Source: Clostridia bacterium
Lineage (GTDB): Bacteria > Bacillota > Clostridia > Christensenellales > Aristaeellaceae
Assembly (NCBI GenBank): GCA_017552615.1
Contig: JAFZPI010000022.1
Location: 19,963 to 83,962 of the forward strand
Direction of reading: 5' to 3'
Length of the DNA: 64,000 nucleotides
Below, in pieces: positions 52,177 to 60,410 of the stretch. The notes under the pieces are model-generated. The model ran no database searches. It had not been told where the DNA came from and saw only the letters and a program-made list of their open reading frames with translations. Numbering within the stretch: the first letter of the stretch is position 1; every line of letters begins with the position of its first letter. The translations under genes and the position numbers were made by a program.

Positions 52177-52393
52177 ATCGGCTTTGAGGGGGAGAGTACC
52201 GCGGAGGCGGGCGCAAAGAGAGCTGCGGAAGGTGAAAGGCAGCCGCTGCGCAGGCGGGAACATGGCCCCGGAGCCTTTCGGGTGAAGCATGGAATGCCAA
52301 GCCCGGAACGGGCCGCACCGTTATCTGCAGGATGAGTGATAAATCAGGGTGGTAACGCGGACTTTTCCGCCCCTGTACCCGGGGGCGGTTTTT
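52177..52393 (+). ncRNA. T-box leader, methionine-specific
   Basis: Stem I includes the AGAGAG kink motif (about 52216-52221) and an apical GGTGAAAGGC loop. A GAAC precedes the ATG at 52262-52264, the probable specifier codon for tRNA-Met. The T-box sequence AGGGTGGTAACGCGG (52346-52360) carries the UGGU bulge, which pairs with the ACCA end of uncharged tRNA-Met. The terminator CCGCCCC/GGGGGCGG with five T (52367-52393) competes with the antiterminator. Uncharged tRNA-Met therefore allows metG transcription. Specifier placement is inferred from motif order. Confidence 0.88.
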
Positions 52394-52414
52394 CATTGCT
52401 CCCAAACCAAGATA

Positions 52415-52532
52415 CCTCATCCACCACCGCCTTCGGCGGCGGTCCCCCTTCCCCTAGAGGGGAAGGCAAAACGGGTCAAAAGCCGCCAAAAGCCTTCCCC
52501 TTTAGGGGAAGGTGCCCGAAGGGCGGATGAGG
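52415..52532. repeat. Palindromic intergenic repeat, family A copy 3
   Basis: A 118-bp copy, CCTCATCC to GGATGAGG, nearly the mirror of copy 1 (ACCGCCTTCGGCGGCGGT at the left, CGAAGGGCGGATGAGG at the right). It sits in the transcribed leader between the T-box terminator and the metG ribosome site. Confidence 0.85.
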
Positions 52533-52567
52533 TCATCCAACCATGTAAAGCAAGGGAGGCATGCACC

Positions 52568-54592
52568 ATGAGCAAGGGTACCTACTACATCACGACCCCC
52601 ATCTACTACCCCTCCGGCAACATGACCATCGGCCACACCTACACCACCGTGGCTGCTGATACCATGACCCGCTTCAAGAAGCTGCAGGGGTATGACGCCT
52701 ATTTCCTCACCGGTACGGATGAGCACGGGCAGAAGATCGAGAAGAAGGCCGCGGAAGCGGGTGTGACGCCGATCCAGTATGTGGACAAGATCGTCGACGA
52801 GACCAAACAGCTCTGGAAGCTGATGAACATTGAGTACGACGATTTCATCCGCACGAGCGAGGAGCGCCACACGAAGATCGTGCAGAAGATCTTCCGCCAG
52901 TTCTACGAGCAGGGTGATATCTATAAGGCCGAGTATGAGGGCATGTACTGCACGCCCTGCGAATCCTTCTGGACACCCACGCAGCTCGTGGAGAAGGACG
53001 AGGAAAAGGTTTGCCCTGACTGCGGCCGCCCCTGCCAGCCCATGAAGGAGGAGAGCTACTTCTTCCGCATGAGCAAGTACCAGGACTGGATGATCGACTA
53101 CATCGAGACGCATCCCGATTTCATCCAGCCGGCCAAGCGCGCCAACGAGATGCTCAGCAACTTCCTGAAACCCGGCTTGCAGGACCTGTGCGTCAGCCGC
53201 ACCAGCGTCAAGTGGGGCATCCCGGTGGACTTTGACCCCAAGCATACGGTGTACGTGTGGATCGACGCGCTGAGCAACTACATCACGGCTCTGGGCTACG
53301 GCACTGACCATGACGAGCTCTTCCGCAAGTACTGGCCTGCGGATGTGCACCTGGTGGGCAAGGAGATCGTGCGCTTCCACACGATTTACTGGCCGATCAT
53401 GCTCCATGCCCTGGGACTGCCCCTGCCCAAGCAGGTGTTCGGCCACGGCTGGCTGCTCTTTGGTGCGGACCGGATGAGCAAATCAAAGGGCAACGTGGTC
53501 TATCCCGAACCCATCGTCGCCCGTTACGGTGTGGACGCCCTGCGCTATTACCTCATGCGCGAGATGCCCTTCGGCGCGGACGGCAACTACACCAACGAGT
53601 CTTTCCTCACCCGTATGAACGCCGACCTGGCCAATGACCTTGGCAACCTGGTCTCCCGCACGGTCGCGATGATCGAGAAGTACTTCGACGGTGTCGTTCC
53701 TGCGTGGGACAGCGCTGCGGAGGAACCTGTGGGCGCTGACCTGCGGGCCCACTGCGCCGCCCTCCCCGCCGCGGTGGAGGCGCAGATGGACAAGCTGCAG
53801 TTCTCCCAGGCCCTGACGGAGATCTGGAAGGTCGTCGGCGAGTGCAACAAGTACATTGACATGACCCAGCCCTGGGTGCTCGGACGCGACCCGGAGAAAA
53901 AGGGCCTCCTTGGGAACGTTCTGCTGACCCTCGCGGAGTGTGTTCGCTTTGTCGCCGTACTGATCGGCCCGGTGATGCCCAACACGCCGGTGCGCATCTT
54001 TGAGCAGCTTGGTCTCACCGACGAAGCGCTCAAGACCTGGGACTCCCTCGACTGCTTCGGTCGCCTTCCCGACGGCATCCATGTCAGGAAGGGCGAGGCT
54101 CTCTTCCCGCGCATCGACGTGAAGAAGGAGCTCGAAGCCCTGAGCGGCACCCCGGAAAAAGAAGAGAAGAAAGCGGACAAGCAGGAGAAGAAGGAGCAGA
54201 AGAAGGAAGACAAGGCCGAGAAGAAAGAAAAGAAAAAGCCCGAGATTCCCGAGGGATGCATCGGCTTTGACGATTTCGAGAAGATCAAGCTATGCGTGGC
54301 GCGGGTCATCACCTGCGAGCGCGTGGAAAAGAGCGAGAAACTCCTGAAATTCCGCCTGTCCCTCGGCGACGAGGAGCGCACGGTTCTCTCCGGCATCGCG
54401 AAGTTCCACAACCCCGAGGACCTCATCGGTAAGAAGCTGATTCTTCTGGCCAACCTCGCTCCGAGGAAGATCATGGGCATCGAGAGCCAGGGCATGCTGC
54501 TCTCCGCGGTCAAGACCAATGAAGACGGCAGCGAGACCCTGCGCCTCCTGACGGCTGATCCGATCATGCCGGACGGAGCGGAGATCGGATAA
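52568..54592 (+). CDS. metG: Methionyl-tRNA synthetase
   Basis: A 674-residue class I synthetase. The HIGH-type motif is TIGHTYTT near residue 22, the zinc knuckles lie in CTPCES and CPDCGRPC, and the second signature is RMSKSKGNVV near 303. A lysine/glutamate-rich linker (about 535-565) joins the C-terminal tRNA-binding domain (FDDFEKIKLCVARV to the end). The start at 52568 follows GGGAGG by 10 bases; an upstream extension into the repeat is rejected. Regulated by the T-box. Confidence 0.95.
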   Translation: MSKGTYYITTPIYYPSGNMTIGHTYTTVAADTMTRFKKLQGYDAYFLTGTDEHGQKIEKKAAEAGVTPIQYVDKIVDETKQLWKLMNIEYDDFIRTSEERHTKIVQKIFRQFYEQGDIYKAEYEGMYCTPCESFWTPTQLVEKDEEKVCPDCGRPCQPMKEESYFFRMSKYQDWMIDYIETHPDFIQPAKRANEMLSNFLKPGLQDLCVSRTSVKWGIPVDFDPKHTVYVWIDALSNYITALGYGTDHDELFRKYWPADVHLVGKEIVRFHTIYWPIMLHALGLPLPKQVFGHGWLLFGADRMSKSKGNVVYPEPIVARYGVDALRYYLMREMPFGADGNYTNESFLTRMNADLANDLGNLVSRTVAMIEKYFDGVVPAWDSAAEEPVGADLRAHCAALPAAVEAQMDKLQFSQALTEIWKVVGECNKYIDMTQPWVLGRDPEKKGLLGNVLLTLAECVRFVAVLIGPVMPNTPVRIFEQLGLTDEALKTWDSLDCFGRLPDGIHVRKGEALFPRIDVKKELEALSGTPEKEEKKADKQEKKEQKKEDKAEKKEKKKPEIPEGCIGFDDFEKIKLCVARVITCERVEKSEKLLKFRLSLGDEERTVLSGIAKFHNPEDLIGKKLILLANLAPRKIMGIESQGMLLSAVKTNEDGSETLRLLTADPIMPDGAEIG

Positions 54593-54596
54593 AAAC

Positions 54597-54655
54597 AAAA
54601 TGGGCTATGAAGTTAGGTGCTTGTTGATTGACACAACTTCCATAGCCCATTTCTT
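54597..54655 (+). terminator. Long hairpin terminator after metG
   Basis: AAATGGGCTATG and CATAGCCCATTT form a 12-bp stem, extended after a one-base bulge by AAGTT/AACTT, then TTCTTGTTTTATT. It also marks the left edge of an AT-rich insert. Confidence 0.85.
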
Positions 54656-54709
54656 GTTTTATTATCTATCTGGATGGTAGAAGTCTTTAAGTAAAAGGTG
54701 GTCAAGCTA

Positions 54710-54808
54710 ATGTCTAGCGTAACTGGAAGAATTGCGGAAATCAAACAACCTCGAGGCGCAGACATTCAAATCTCAAACTTCCCATACCTATTCTGCACTT
54801 TGCGTTAG
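54710..54808 (+). CDS. Possible 32-residue peptide or gene fragment
   Basis: An ATG at 54710 preceded by AAAGGTGG at 8 bases opens a frame MSSVTGRIAEIKQPRG... ending at 54808. The opening resembles the N-terminus of a longer family of unknown Firmicute proteins (recalled, not verified), so it may be the surviving start of a decayed gene. It lies in the AT-rich insert after metG. Confidence 0.35.
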   Translation: MSSVTGRIAEIKQPRGADIQISNFPYLFCTLR

Positions 54809-54838
54809 ACGCAGGATGGGTGTGGGAAGCTTGTGGTT

Positions 54839-55387
54839 ATGACAAACAATTCAAGCAATAGGGGGGGACGGATCGTGAAAAATCCTAAAAATATGGAGCA
54901 GTTTGCACAATATCTCAATGACATGCTTGAAAATGGAGGAACACCTTTAGATATACTGAGAGAGCTGAAGAAAATTCCACTACAAATGAAGTGTGCTCAT
55001 CACGATAGCATCTCTTATGCGTGTAATCAACCCACATCTGAATCGCGCTTATCTGCGGTGATTATTGATGTAATGGTAGACATCATTCATACAATGTATA
55101 GGGAGCATCCGGAAATCGATTCCGTTTATGTTTATCTGTACAGAAACAGTATTCCAGTAATCAAAGGAATGGCCAAAGATATGGAACTTGCTATTTTCAG
55201 TATGGAGAGCGACGATCACAATCCTGTTCCGAATCTAAGAAACGATTGTCAGAGTTTACAATGTACATGGGGAGAATATCGGGAGTTATGCGGAAGTGAT
55301 TTTCGACAGATTCTTATTGATCACATTATGAAAAAACAACTATTTGCCCATGAAAATTATGTAGTGAACTTTGTCATAATGGATTAG
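54839..55387 (+). CDS. Unknown protein in an AT-rich insert
   Basis: A protein of up to 182 residues with no signal peptide or membrane helix. It may start at ATG 54839 or, more likely for its ribosome site (a run of seven G), at GTG 54875. It has a helical first third (MEQFAQYLNDMLENGGTPLDILRELKKI) and a mixed second part with several cysteines. Base composition is much lower in GC than metG. Convergent with the toxin gene, 3 bases apart. No family recognised. Confidence 0.6.
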   Translation: MTNNSSNRGGRIVKNPKNMEQFAQYLNDMLENGGTPLDILRELKKIPLQMKCAHHDSISYACNQPTSESRLSAVIIDVMVDIIHTMYREHPEIDSVYVYLYRNSIPVIKGMAKDMELAIFSMESDDHNPVPNLRNDCQSLQCTWGEYRELCGSDFRQILIDHIMKKQLFAHENYVVNFVIMD

Positions 55388-55390
55388 TCG

Positions 55391-55786
55391 TTATTCACCA
55401 CTTTGGTAATCGATGATTAATGGCTGAATTGAGACAAGGCTCAGTTCGTTGATTTTCGAAAACCCTGTATCGGCGGTGAGAAGCGTCAGTTCATTGCATA
55501 CAGCTGTTGCTGCGATGATTGCATCCGGCAGTTTGGTATGATGCTCCCGGCGCAGATGGATTGCTGCTTCCGTGATTTTTTCGTTCAGTGGGATTTGCTG
55601 ACAGGTCGAGAGAAATTGACGAATAATCGTTTCTTCCTTCGGTGTGATATTCGGGAATGAGAGCAGTTCCATTACACTGATGATAGAAACAGCAAAGCGG
55701 TTGGAGCGATACGGTTCCATGCAATGATTGCCAGACAGCAAGTACAGAACGGCGTTCGTATCGGCAAGGAAATCAATTCCATTCAT
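55391..55786 (-). CDS. vapC: PIN-domain toxin, VapC-type
   Basis: The 131-residue PIN-fold ribonuclease has the acidic residues D9 (FLADTNAVLY), E40 (VMELLSF), D88 (KLPDAIIAATA) and D106 (LLTADTGF) that bind magnesium. It overlaps the upstream antitoxin gene by 14 bases, the usual arrangement for coupled synthesis. VapC toxins typically cleave tRNA or rRNA; the target here is unknown. Low GC suggests acquisition. Confidence 0.88.
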   Translation of the reverse strand: MNGIDFLADTNAVLYLLSGNHCMEPYRSNRFAVSIISVMELLSFPNITPKEETIIRQFLSTCQQIPLNEKITEAAIHLRREHHTKLPDAIIAATAVCNELTLLTADTGFSKINELSLVSIQPLIIDYQSGE

Positions 55787-55982
55787 TTCGAGCGCTCCTC
55801 TGTACTCTCATTCCGTCCGGTAGTTCTTTCAGACAGCCAAAGAAAGCATCTGAATTTGACGGCACAGTAATCGGCTCTTTTTGCTGGTGACGAAAACGGA
55901 CAAATTCAATATATTGCGAGACTTCATCCAAGCATTCAATTGGCAGTGTGCGGATTTGTGCCTCAAGTGTCGTGTATGTCAT
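55773..55982 (-). CDS. DUF2281-like antitoxin partner of VapC
   Basis: A 69-residue protein: MTYTTLEAQIRTLPIECLDEVSQYIEFVRFRH is the DUF2281 helical pattern, and the C-terminal half (FFGCLKELPDGMRVQRSARNEW) probably wraps the toxin. The start at 55982 follows GGAGG by 8 bases; the ATG at 55988 is too close. It precedes the toxin gene on the same transcript and probably represses it. Confidence 0.8.
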   Translation of the reverse strand: MTYTTLEAQIRTLPIECLDEVSQYIEFVRFRHQQKEPITVPSNSDAFFGCLKELPDGMRVQRSARNEWN

Positions 55983-56086
55983 CTTCATTGCCTCCTTTCG
56001 TATCATCCTGATGAAATAGTAGCACAATTGGAGCAATATTACAATAGTTTGACTCTTTGGAAGCTTGACTAGGCCATCTTGAGTTT

Positions 56087-56779
56087 TCATGTTTCCGGCC
56101 TCATCATCTTCACCAGCCTGTGATAAGCCCTCTCCAGAATCAGTGGTGAAGCAATCTCTGCGAGCAGCGCTTCATCTGTTTTTCCTTCTGCAAACTGTTT
56201 TCCAAAGGCTTTGACCTGTTCCAAGCGGTGGTTGACAATGTCCTTCATCTGCGGAACCTGCATCAGTTCTGCCTGGGGAATGGTGACCAGCGGGGGAACC
56301 TGCTCTTCGAAGATGGCTTTCAGCTGAGCGCGCAAAGGATCATAGATGCCTTGGGTCGTGTGGAAGCCGCAGGTCGAGACGAAGAGGAAGCGCTTGTCCT
56401 GCATGGCGGGACGGACACGGTGCAGGATGGGGCCGCCGTCGTAGGCGCGCATCATGGGGATCATGCGGTCGGTGACGGTCTTCACCGGGCCGGGCATGCC
56501 GAAGAAGTAGATCGGGAAGGATACCACGATCATCTCGGCGGCCGTTGCGGCTTCATAGACTGTTTGCATGTCATCGCGAATGACGCACTGGCCCGGGGTC
56601 ACGTCCCAGCAGTTGAAACACCCGCGGCAGGGAGACACCTGTAAGGTGTTGGTCTCCAAGGTTTGCAACCCGTAGCCGGTGACTTCCTGAATTCCTTCGA
56701 TCAGGGCATTCGCGGCCAGGAGGGTGTTGCTCTTTTTGCCCCGGGGGCTTCCGTTCAGGAGGAGGATTTTTGCGTCCAT
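56087..56779 (-). CDS. Flavodoxin-fold NAD(P)H-dependent oxidoreductase
   Basis: A 230-residue protein with the FMN phosphate loop LLNGSPRGKKSNT at the N-terminus, the CRGCFNCWDVTPGQCVIRDDM cysteine cluster, and the isoalloxazine segment FPIYFFGMPGPVKTVTDRM. The compact cysteine set resembles iron-sulfur flavoproteins and related reductases of anaerobes, which reduce quinones, peroxide or oxygen. The length is longer than simple flavodoxins because of a helical tail. The substrate is not known. Confidence 0.82.
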   Translation of the reverse strand: MDAKILLLNGSPRGKKSNTLLAANALIEGIQEVTGYGLQTLETNTLQVSPCRGCFNCWDVTPGQCVIRDDMQTVYEAATAAEMIVVSFPIYFFGMPGPVKTVTDRMIPMMRAYDGGPILHRVRPAMQDKRFLFVSTCGFHTTQGIYDPLRAQLKAIFEEQVPPLVTIPQAELMQVPQMKDIVNHRLEQVKAFGKQFAEGKTDEALLAEIASPLILERAYHRLVKMMRPET

Positions 56780-56841
56780 GAGGGACCTTCTTTCTTGCGG
56801 TGCTTCGGAAAAACGCCCCGAAGGGCGTTGAATGTTCGGGT

Positions 56842-57906
56842 TCAGGGGATGACCAGGGTTTCCAGCATCTGCAGGAGGATATCCATGCCGGCGGTCCCGG
56901 TGAAGAGGTACACAACGCCGTTTTCAACACCGATGATGGTGGAAACCTTGGTGCCGTCGGCATCCCTGACCGTGCGGTAAAACATATGGCTGCCCCGGAT
57001 GTCCAGGGTGACTTCGTCTTCTTCGGTGACGCCGATCATGTTCATGAGCGTCGTCTTGCTGACGTTTAGGGTGTTCAGGTTTTGACGGACGGAGGCGGCA
57101 TCGGGGTCGGACACGGCGTTAATCCCGTAGGCATAGGCGAAGGAGTCTGCCGCGGAAAAGAGCAGGAGGGAGGAGGACAGTTCGCTTTCCTGAACAAAGT
57201 ACGCGTTGCCGTTCGCGGATTGCCTCAGTGTCCAGCCTTCCGGGACCGTGAAAGAGGCAAACGTGGTGGGCTCGGTGAAAGTGCCGTTCTTTCCGTTTTC
57301 TGCCTCTTTGGCCATGGCTTCTTCCGCTTCGGTGCGGTCTACCCGGACGATGGAAGTGATGACCGGTGCGTAACCTGTCAGGACGGTTCCGTTGGTGTCC
57401 GTGACGTAGGTCGTCGCGCAGAGACGGTCCACAATGCCGATGCCTGCCAGCACCTTCCCGAAGGCGGCGTACTTGCCGTCCAGGTAGGTGGAGTCTGCGT
57501 GCACGATGAAGAACTGGCTCGAGGCGCTGTCCATGTTGCTGGAGCGGGCCATGGAGATGATACCCCGGGTATGGCTGAGGTCATTGGCGACGCCGTTGGA
57601 GGAGAACTCACCCTTGATTTTCCGGCTGCTCCCGCCGGTGCCGTTGCCGGCGGGGTCGCCGCCCTGGATCATGAAGCCCTTGATGATGCGGTGGAAGGTC
57701 AGGCCGTTATAGAAACCCTGATCGACCAGGGAGAGGAAGTTCTCCACGGTGATCGGAGCGATTTCCGGGTACAGCTCGACATAAATGTCACCGGCATTGT
57801 ATACGGAAATACGGACAACAGGGTTTGCAGCTCCTTCGGCCGCGGAAACAGAAGCGAGCCCGGAAATGAGACAGAGACACAGGATCAGGGCGAACAGCTT
57901 TTTCAT
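56842..57906 (-). CDS. Secreted cyclophilin-type peptidyl-prolyl isomerase with extra domain
   Basis: A 354-residue protein. A signal peptide (MKKLFALILCLCLISGLASVSA) is followed by a cyclophilin domain (about 30-190) with LTFHRIIKGFMIQGGDPAGNGTGG, ISMARSSNMDSASSQFFI and YAAFGKVLAGIGIVD. The remaining 150 residues are not part of a normal cyclophilin and resemble a substrate-binding or lipocalin-like add-on (FTVPEGWTLRQSANGNAYF). It folds exported proteins. It lies 20 bases after the DUF3048 gene on the same strand, in a likely operon. Confidence 0.86.
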   Translation of the reverse strand: MKKLFALILCLCLISGLASVSAAEGAANPVVRISVYNAGDIYVELYPEIAPITVENFLSLVDQGFYNGLTFHRIIKGFMIQGGDPAGNGTGGSSRKIKGEFSSNGVANDLSHTRGIISMARSSNMDSASSQFFIVHADSTYLDGKYAAFGKVLAGIGIVDRLCATTYVTDTNGTVLTGYAPVITSIVRVDRTEAEEAMAKEAENGKNGTFTEPTTFASFTVPEGWTLRQSANGNAYFVQESELSSSLLLFSAADSFAYAYGINAVSDPDAASVRQNLNTLNVSKTTLMNMIGVTEEDEVTLDIRGSHMFYRTVRDADGTKVSTIIGVENGVVYLFTGTAGMDILLQMLETLVIP

Positions 57907-57926
57907 TCCGGGTTCTTCCTTTCCGA

Positions 57927-59021
57927 TCAGCGATATTTCACTTCGGTGACATCGTTGCCGACCACGATGAAGGTCTTGCCGCGCTGGAATTCGAGCTCAT
58001 TGCCGTCGGGGCCGATGAAAACCAGGCGGGAGGTCTCGCTCTCGCGGTACCAGGCGCCCTGGACGTAGCGGCCGTTCTGGAAGATCTCGGCGCAGCCGCT
58101 GCCGACCATATGGTTCTTGAGGTAGAGGTAGTTGTTCTGCCATTTGTTCTGGATCCGCATGACGATCACATTGGTATAGACGGGGGCTTCGCCGGTGTAG
58201 CGGTCGGCGTCCGCATCGCCGGAATGGTAGAAGCGCAGGTAGCCGCCGGCTTCCTCGCTGTACTCATAGGTCGCGGTGGAGGTGGCGTTGACTGCCTTGT
58301 CCGCGGAATCCCCGCGGTGGAGGATCTTGATGTAGGTGGCGCTTTGGCCGTCGGTGCGGGGTTCGTTGGCGAAGCGCAGGGGGCGCTCCTCGAAAGCCAC
58401 GTTCTTCTCGATGAGTTCATTGTGGATGTTGCGGACGTAGCAGGACAGGTTGCCGGGGGTGGGCACGTCTTCCTTGCGCACGCGCCAGGAGAGGTTGCTG
58501 CTCAGGAGGCTGAAGCACTTGTAGGTGTCGCCCTTCAGCCGCAGGCCCCACTTGCGGGCCAGCGTGTCCACATTGACATTGTTGCCTTCCACCGGCGCGA
58601 TGTCCGCGTAGGCGAAAGCGGCATCCCAGGCCACCACGATGGGCACCATGCTGGCGCGGGCCGAACGCGAGCCGCCGCACTCCTCGGGATAGTGATCCGC
58701 AAAGAGCGCCAGGAGCTTCGTGCTGCCGAGGCCCTGGTTCGGGACCTGGAAGACGATATCGGCGTCCGCGATGCCCCAGTGGGGATAAGCGCCACCGTCG
58801 AGGTCGACGATGATGGGGGTATAAGTCTCTCCGCTGGAGGGCAGGCCCGTGGTGGAGGAGAAGCCCTCGACAACCGGATTGTCGGGATAACTCTTCTGGA
58901 GCTTGACTGGGGAGGTCAGGGTCCCCTTGATGGTGGTCAGGTCGTCATCCGCGGCCAGGGCAAGGCCGCTAGTGCACAGGCACAGGGCCAGCAATAGCGC
59001 AAAAATGCGATAGGATTTCAT
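57927..59021 (-). CDS. Secreted DUF3048 (YerB-like) protein
   Basis: A 364-residue protein with signal peptide MKSYRIFALLLALCLCTSGLALA. The DUF3048 pattern includes HWGIADADIVFQVPNQGLGSTKLLALFADHYPEECGGSRSAR and 'WDAAFAYADIAPVEG'. B. subtilis YerB is a lipoprotein of this family; here no lipobox cysteine follows the signal, so the protein is probably soluble or wall-bound. Function unknown. GGAGGTG lies 11 bases before the ATG. Confidence 0.86.
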   Translation of the reverse strand: MKSYRIFALLLALCLCTSGLALAADDDLTTIKGTLTSPVKLQKSYPDNPVVEGFSSTTGLPSSGETYTPIIVDLDGGAYPHWGIADADIVFQVPNQGLGSTKLLALFADHYPEECGGSRSARASMVPIVVAWDAAFAYADIAPVEGNNVNVDTLARKWGLRLKGDTYKCFSLLSSNLSWRVRKEDVPTPGNLSCYVRNIHNELIEKNVAFEERPLRFANEPRTDGQSATYIKILHRGDSADKAVNATSTATYEYSEEAGGYLRFYHSGDADADRYTGEAPVYTNVIVMRIQNKWQNNYLYLKNHMVGSGCAEIFQNGRYVQGAWYRESETSRLVFIGPDGNELEFQRGKTFIVVGNDVTEVKYR

Positions 59022-59059
59022 TGTTCAAAACACCTCCGAAAAGTGATGCGTACCGATTC

Positions 59060-59088
59060 ATTATAGCTTGAAGGATGAGATTATGCAA
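59060..59088 (-). promoter_or_regulatory. Promoter of the DUF3048-cyclophilin operon
   Basis: TTGCAT (59088-59083), 17-base spacer, TATAAT (59065-59060) on the minus strand. Confidence 0.75.
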
Positions 59089-59150
59089 GGCATTTTGACA
59101 ATTCTGTTACGAACCGTAATATTTTGATCTGAGGGATGATGAGCGAACGG

Positions 59151-59203
59151 AAAAAGCACAGCATGCAGGGAATCTCCCGCACGATCCCCCATATGCTGTG
59201 CCC
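59151..59203 (-). terminator. Terminator of the SH3/peptidoglycan-binding gene
   Basis: Minus-strand GCACAGCAT and ATGCTGTGC form a perfect 9-bp stem with a loop of about 28 bases that can pair further (GGGGGATCG/ATTCCC partial), followed by TTTTTCC. Confidence 0.75.
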
Positions 59204-59223
59204 TGTATTGGATTCCGAAACGA

Positions 59224-60249
59224 TTACCATTGATAGTTCATCGCGATGGTGATGCAGTGCTGATGGGTCTCGTCCACTCTCTTCGTTCCGTGGGTCATGC
59301 TGCCGGTGAAGTGGATGCAGAAGTGACCCGGGAAGTTGTTGTTCTTGATCGTGGTGGTCCCGTGGGGCATACCGTTCATCGAAGCGGCATAGACATGGCC
59401 GTTGTACAGCACCAGGATCGAACGCCGCCGCCAGGACCAGCTCCCGCCGTAGAGGGATTTCATGATGGCGGTGTCTTCTTTGGTCAGGGGCATGGTGTCG
59501 CAGTGGTTAGCCCCGCTCCAGCGCTTGCAGCGGAAGGTCTTGCCCGTCTTGCAGTCCTTGACGGTGAAGACCGCGCCTTTCGGGATGGTCCAGGGGCCTT
59601 CCGAGAACCAGTCGAGGCATTCGGTGACATAGGTCGTGGTGTCTGCGGCGATGGTCTCGCCGAACATGGCGGCGATGGTCTGCTTGGAAGCGATGCCGTC
59701 CTGCTTGAGGTGCTTGGCTTTCTGCAGTTTCTTGACCGCGTTCTTTGTGCTGGTGCCGTAAACGCCATCCAAATCGCCTTTGTAATACCCGCAGGCGGTG
59801 AGGCAGCGCTGAAGTTTCTTCACGTTGGAACCGATGGCGCCGTAGGCGCAGGGCGTCGGACGTCCGATGGCTTTCAGCTGCCGGAGCAGGTCGGAATCGA
59901 TGTTGCTCTTGGTTGATGAAGAGGATGATGAAGATGAAGAAGATGAAGAAGAGGAGGACGACGAAGACGAACTCCCGGAAACGGTGACATATTTTTTCAT
60001 CACATAGCCGGTATAAGAACCGTAGGTGACTTTATACCAGTCGCCCGAACTGCCGACAATGGTGACTTTCGTGTCCTGGGGAAGGGTCTGCAGCGCTTTG
60101 CTGTCCTGGGAGGCGGATTTGCGGAGGATCAGAGCGGAGGTGTTGACCTGCCCGGTCTGGGAAGCCAGGGAGGAAGCCGGGATCAGCACCAGGGCAAAGA
60201 AAACCGAAAGCATCCGCATCCAGACGCTGTGCCTGCGCGTTTTTCGCAT
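59224..60249 (-). CDS. Secreted SH3 / peptidoglycan-binding protein with polyserine linker
   Basis: A 341-residue protein with a signal peptide ending near residue 29 (LIPASSLA). An SH3b domain (about 32-90: SALILRKSASQDSKALQTL, WYKVTYGSYTGYVMKKYV) is followed by a run of about 22 serines. Then comes a PG_binding_1 domain (about 130-190: LQRCLTACGYYKGDLDGVYGTSTKNAVKKLQ). The C-terminal 140 residues (WTIPKGAVFTVKDCKTGKTF, NNNFPGHFCIHFTGSMTHG) have conserved H and C residues and resemble L,D-transpeptidase-like secreted domains of Clostridia, but the assignment is tentative. It probably acts on cell wall. Confidence 0.8.
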   Translation of the reverse strand: MRKTRRHSVWMRMLSVFFALVLIPASSLASQTGQVNTSALILRKSASQDSKALQTLPQDTKVTIVGSSGDWYKVTYGSYTGYVMKKYVTVSGSSSSSSSSSSSSSSSSSSSSTKSNIDSDLLRQLKAIGRPTPCAYGAIGSNVKKLQRCLTACGYYKGDLDGVYGTSTKNAVKKLQKAKHLKQDGIASKQTIAAMFGETIAADTTTYVTECLDWFSEGPWTIPKGAVFTVKDCKTGKTFRCKRWSGANHCDTMPLTKEDTAIMKSLYGGSWSWRRRSILVLYNGHVYAASMNGMPHGTTTIKNNNFPGHFCIHFTGSMTHGTKRVDETHQHCITIAMNYQW

Positions 60250-60283
60250 CCTGATCCCTCCTTGCCCCTATTCTGTCACCTGA

Positions 60284-60312
60284 AATATATTACAAAATTA
60301 TTTCAAAGTCAA
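60284..60312 (-). promoter_or_regulatory. Promoter of the SH3/peptidoglycan-binding gene
   Basis: TTGACT (60312-60307), 17-base spacer, TATATT (60289-60284) on the minus strand, in an AT-rich stretch. Confidence 0.7.
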
Positions 60313-60351
60313 TACAAAATTGAAAACAAGTTGTGAATTTTAGGTGTTTTG

Positions 60352-60384
60352 GATACAAAGAAGCCTCCCCGTTTTCGGGGAGGC
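60352..60384 (-). terminator. Terminator of the EAL-domain gene
   Basis: GCCTCCCC and GGGGAGGC form an 8-bp stem with a six-base loop; the minus strand continues TTCTTTG. Confidence 0.8.
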
Positions 60385-60410
60385 ATGAATCCGAAGGGAA
60401 GGTGACCGGC

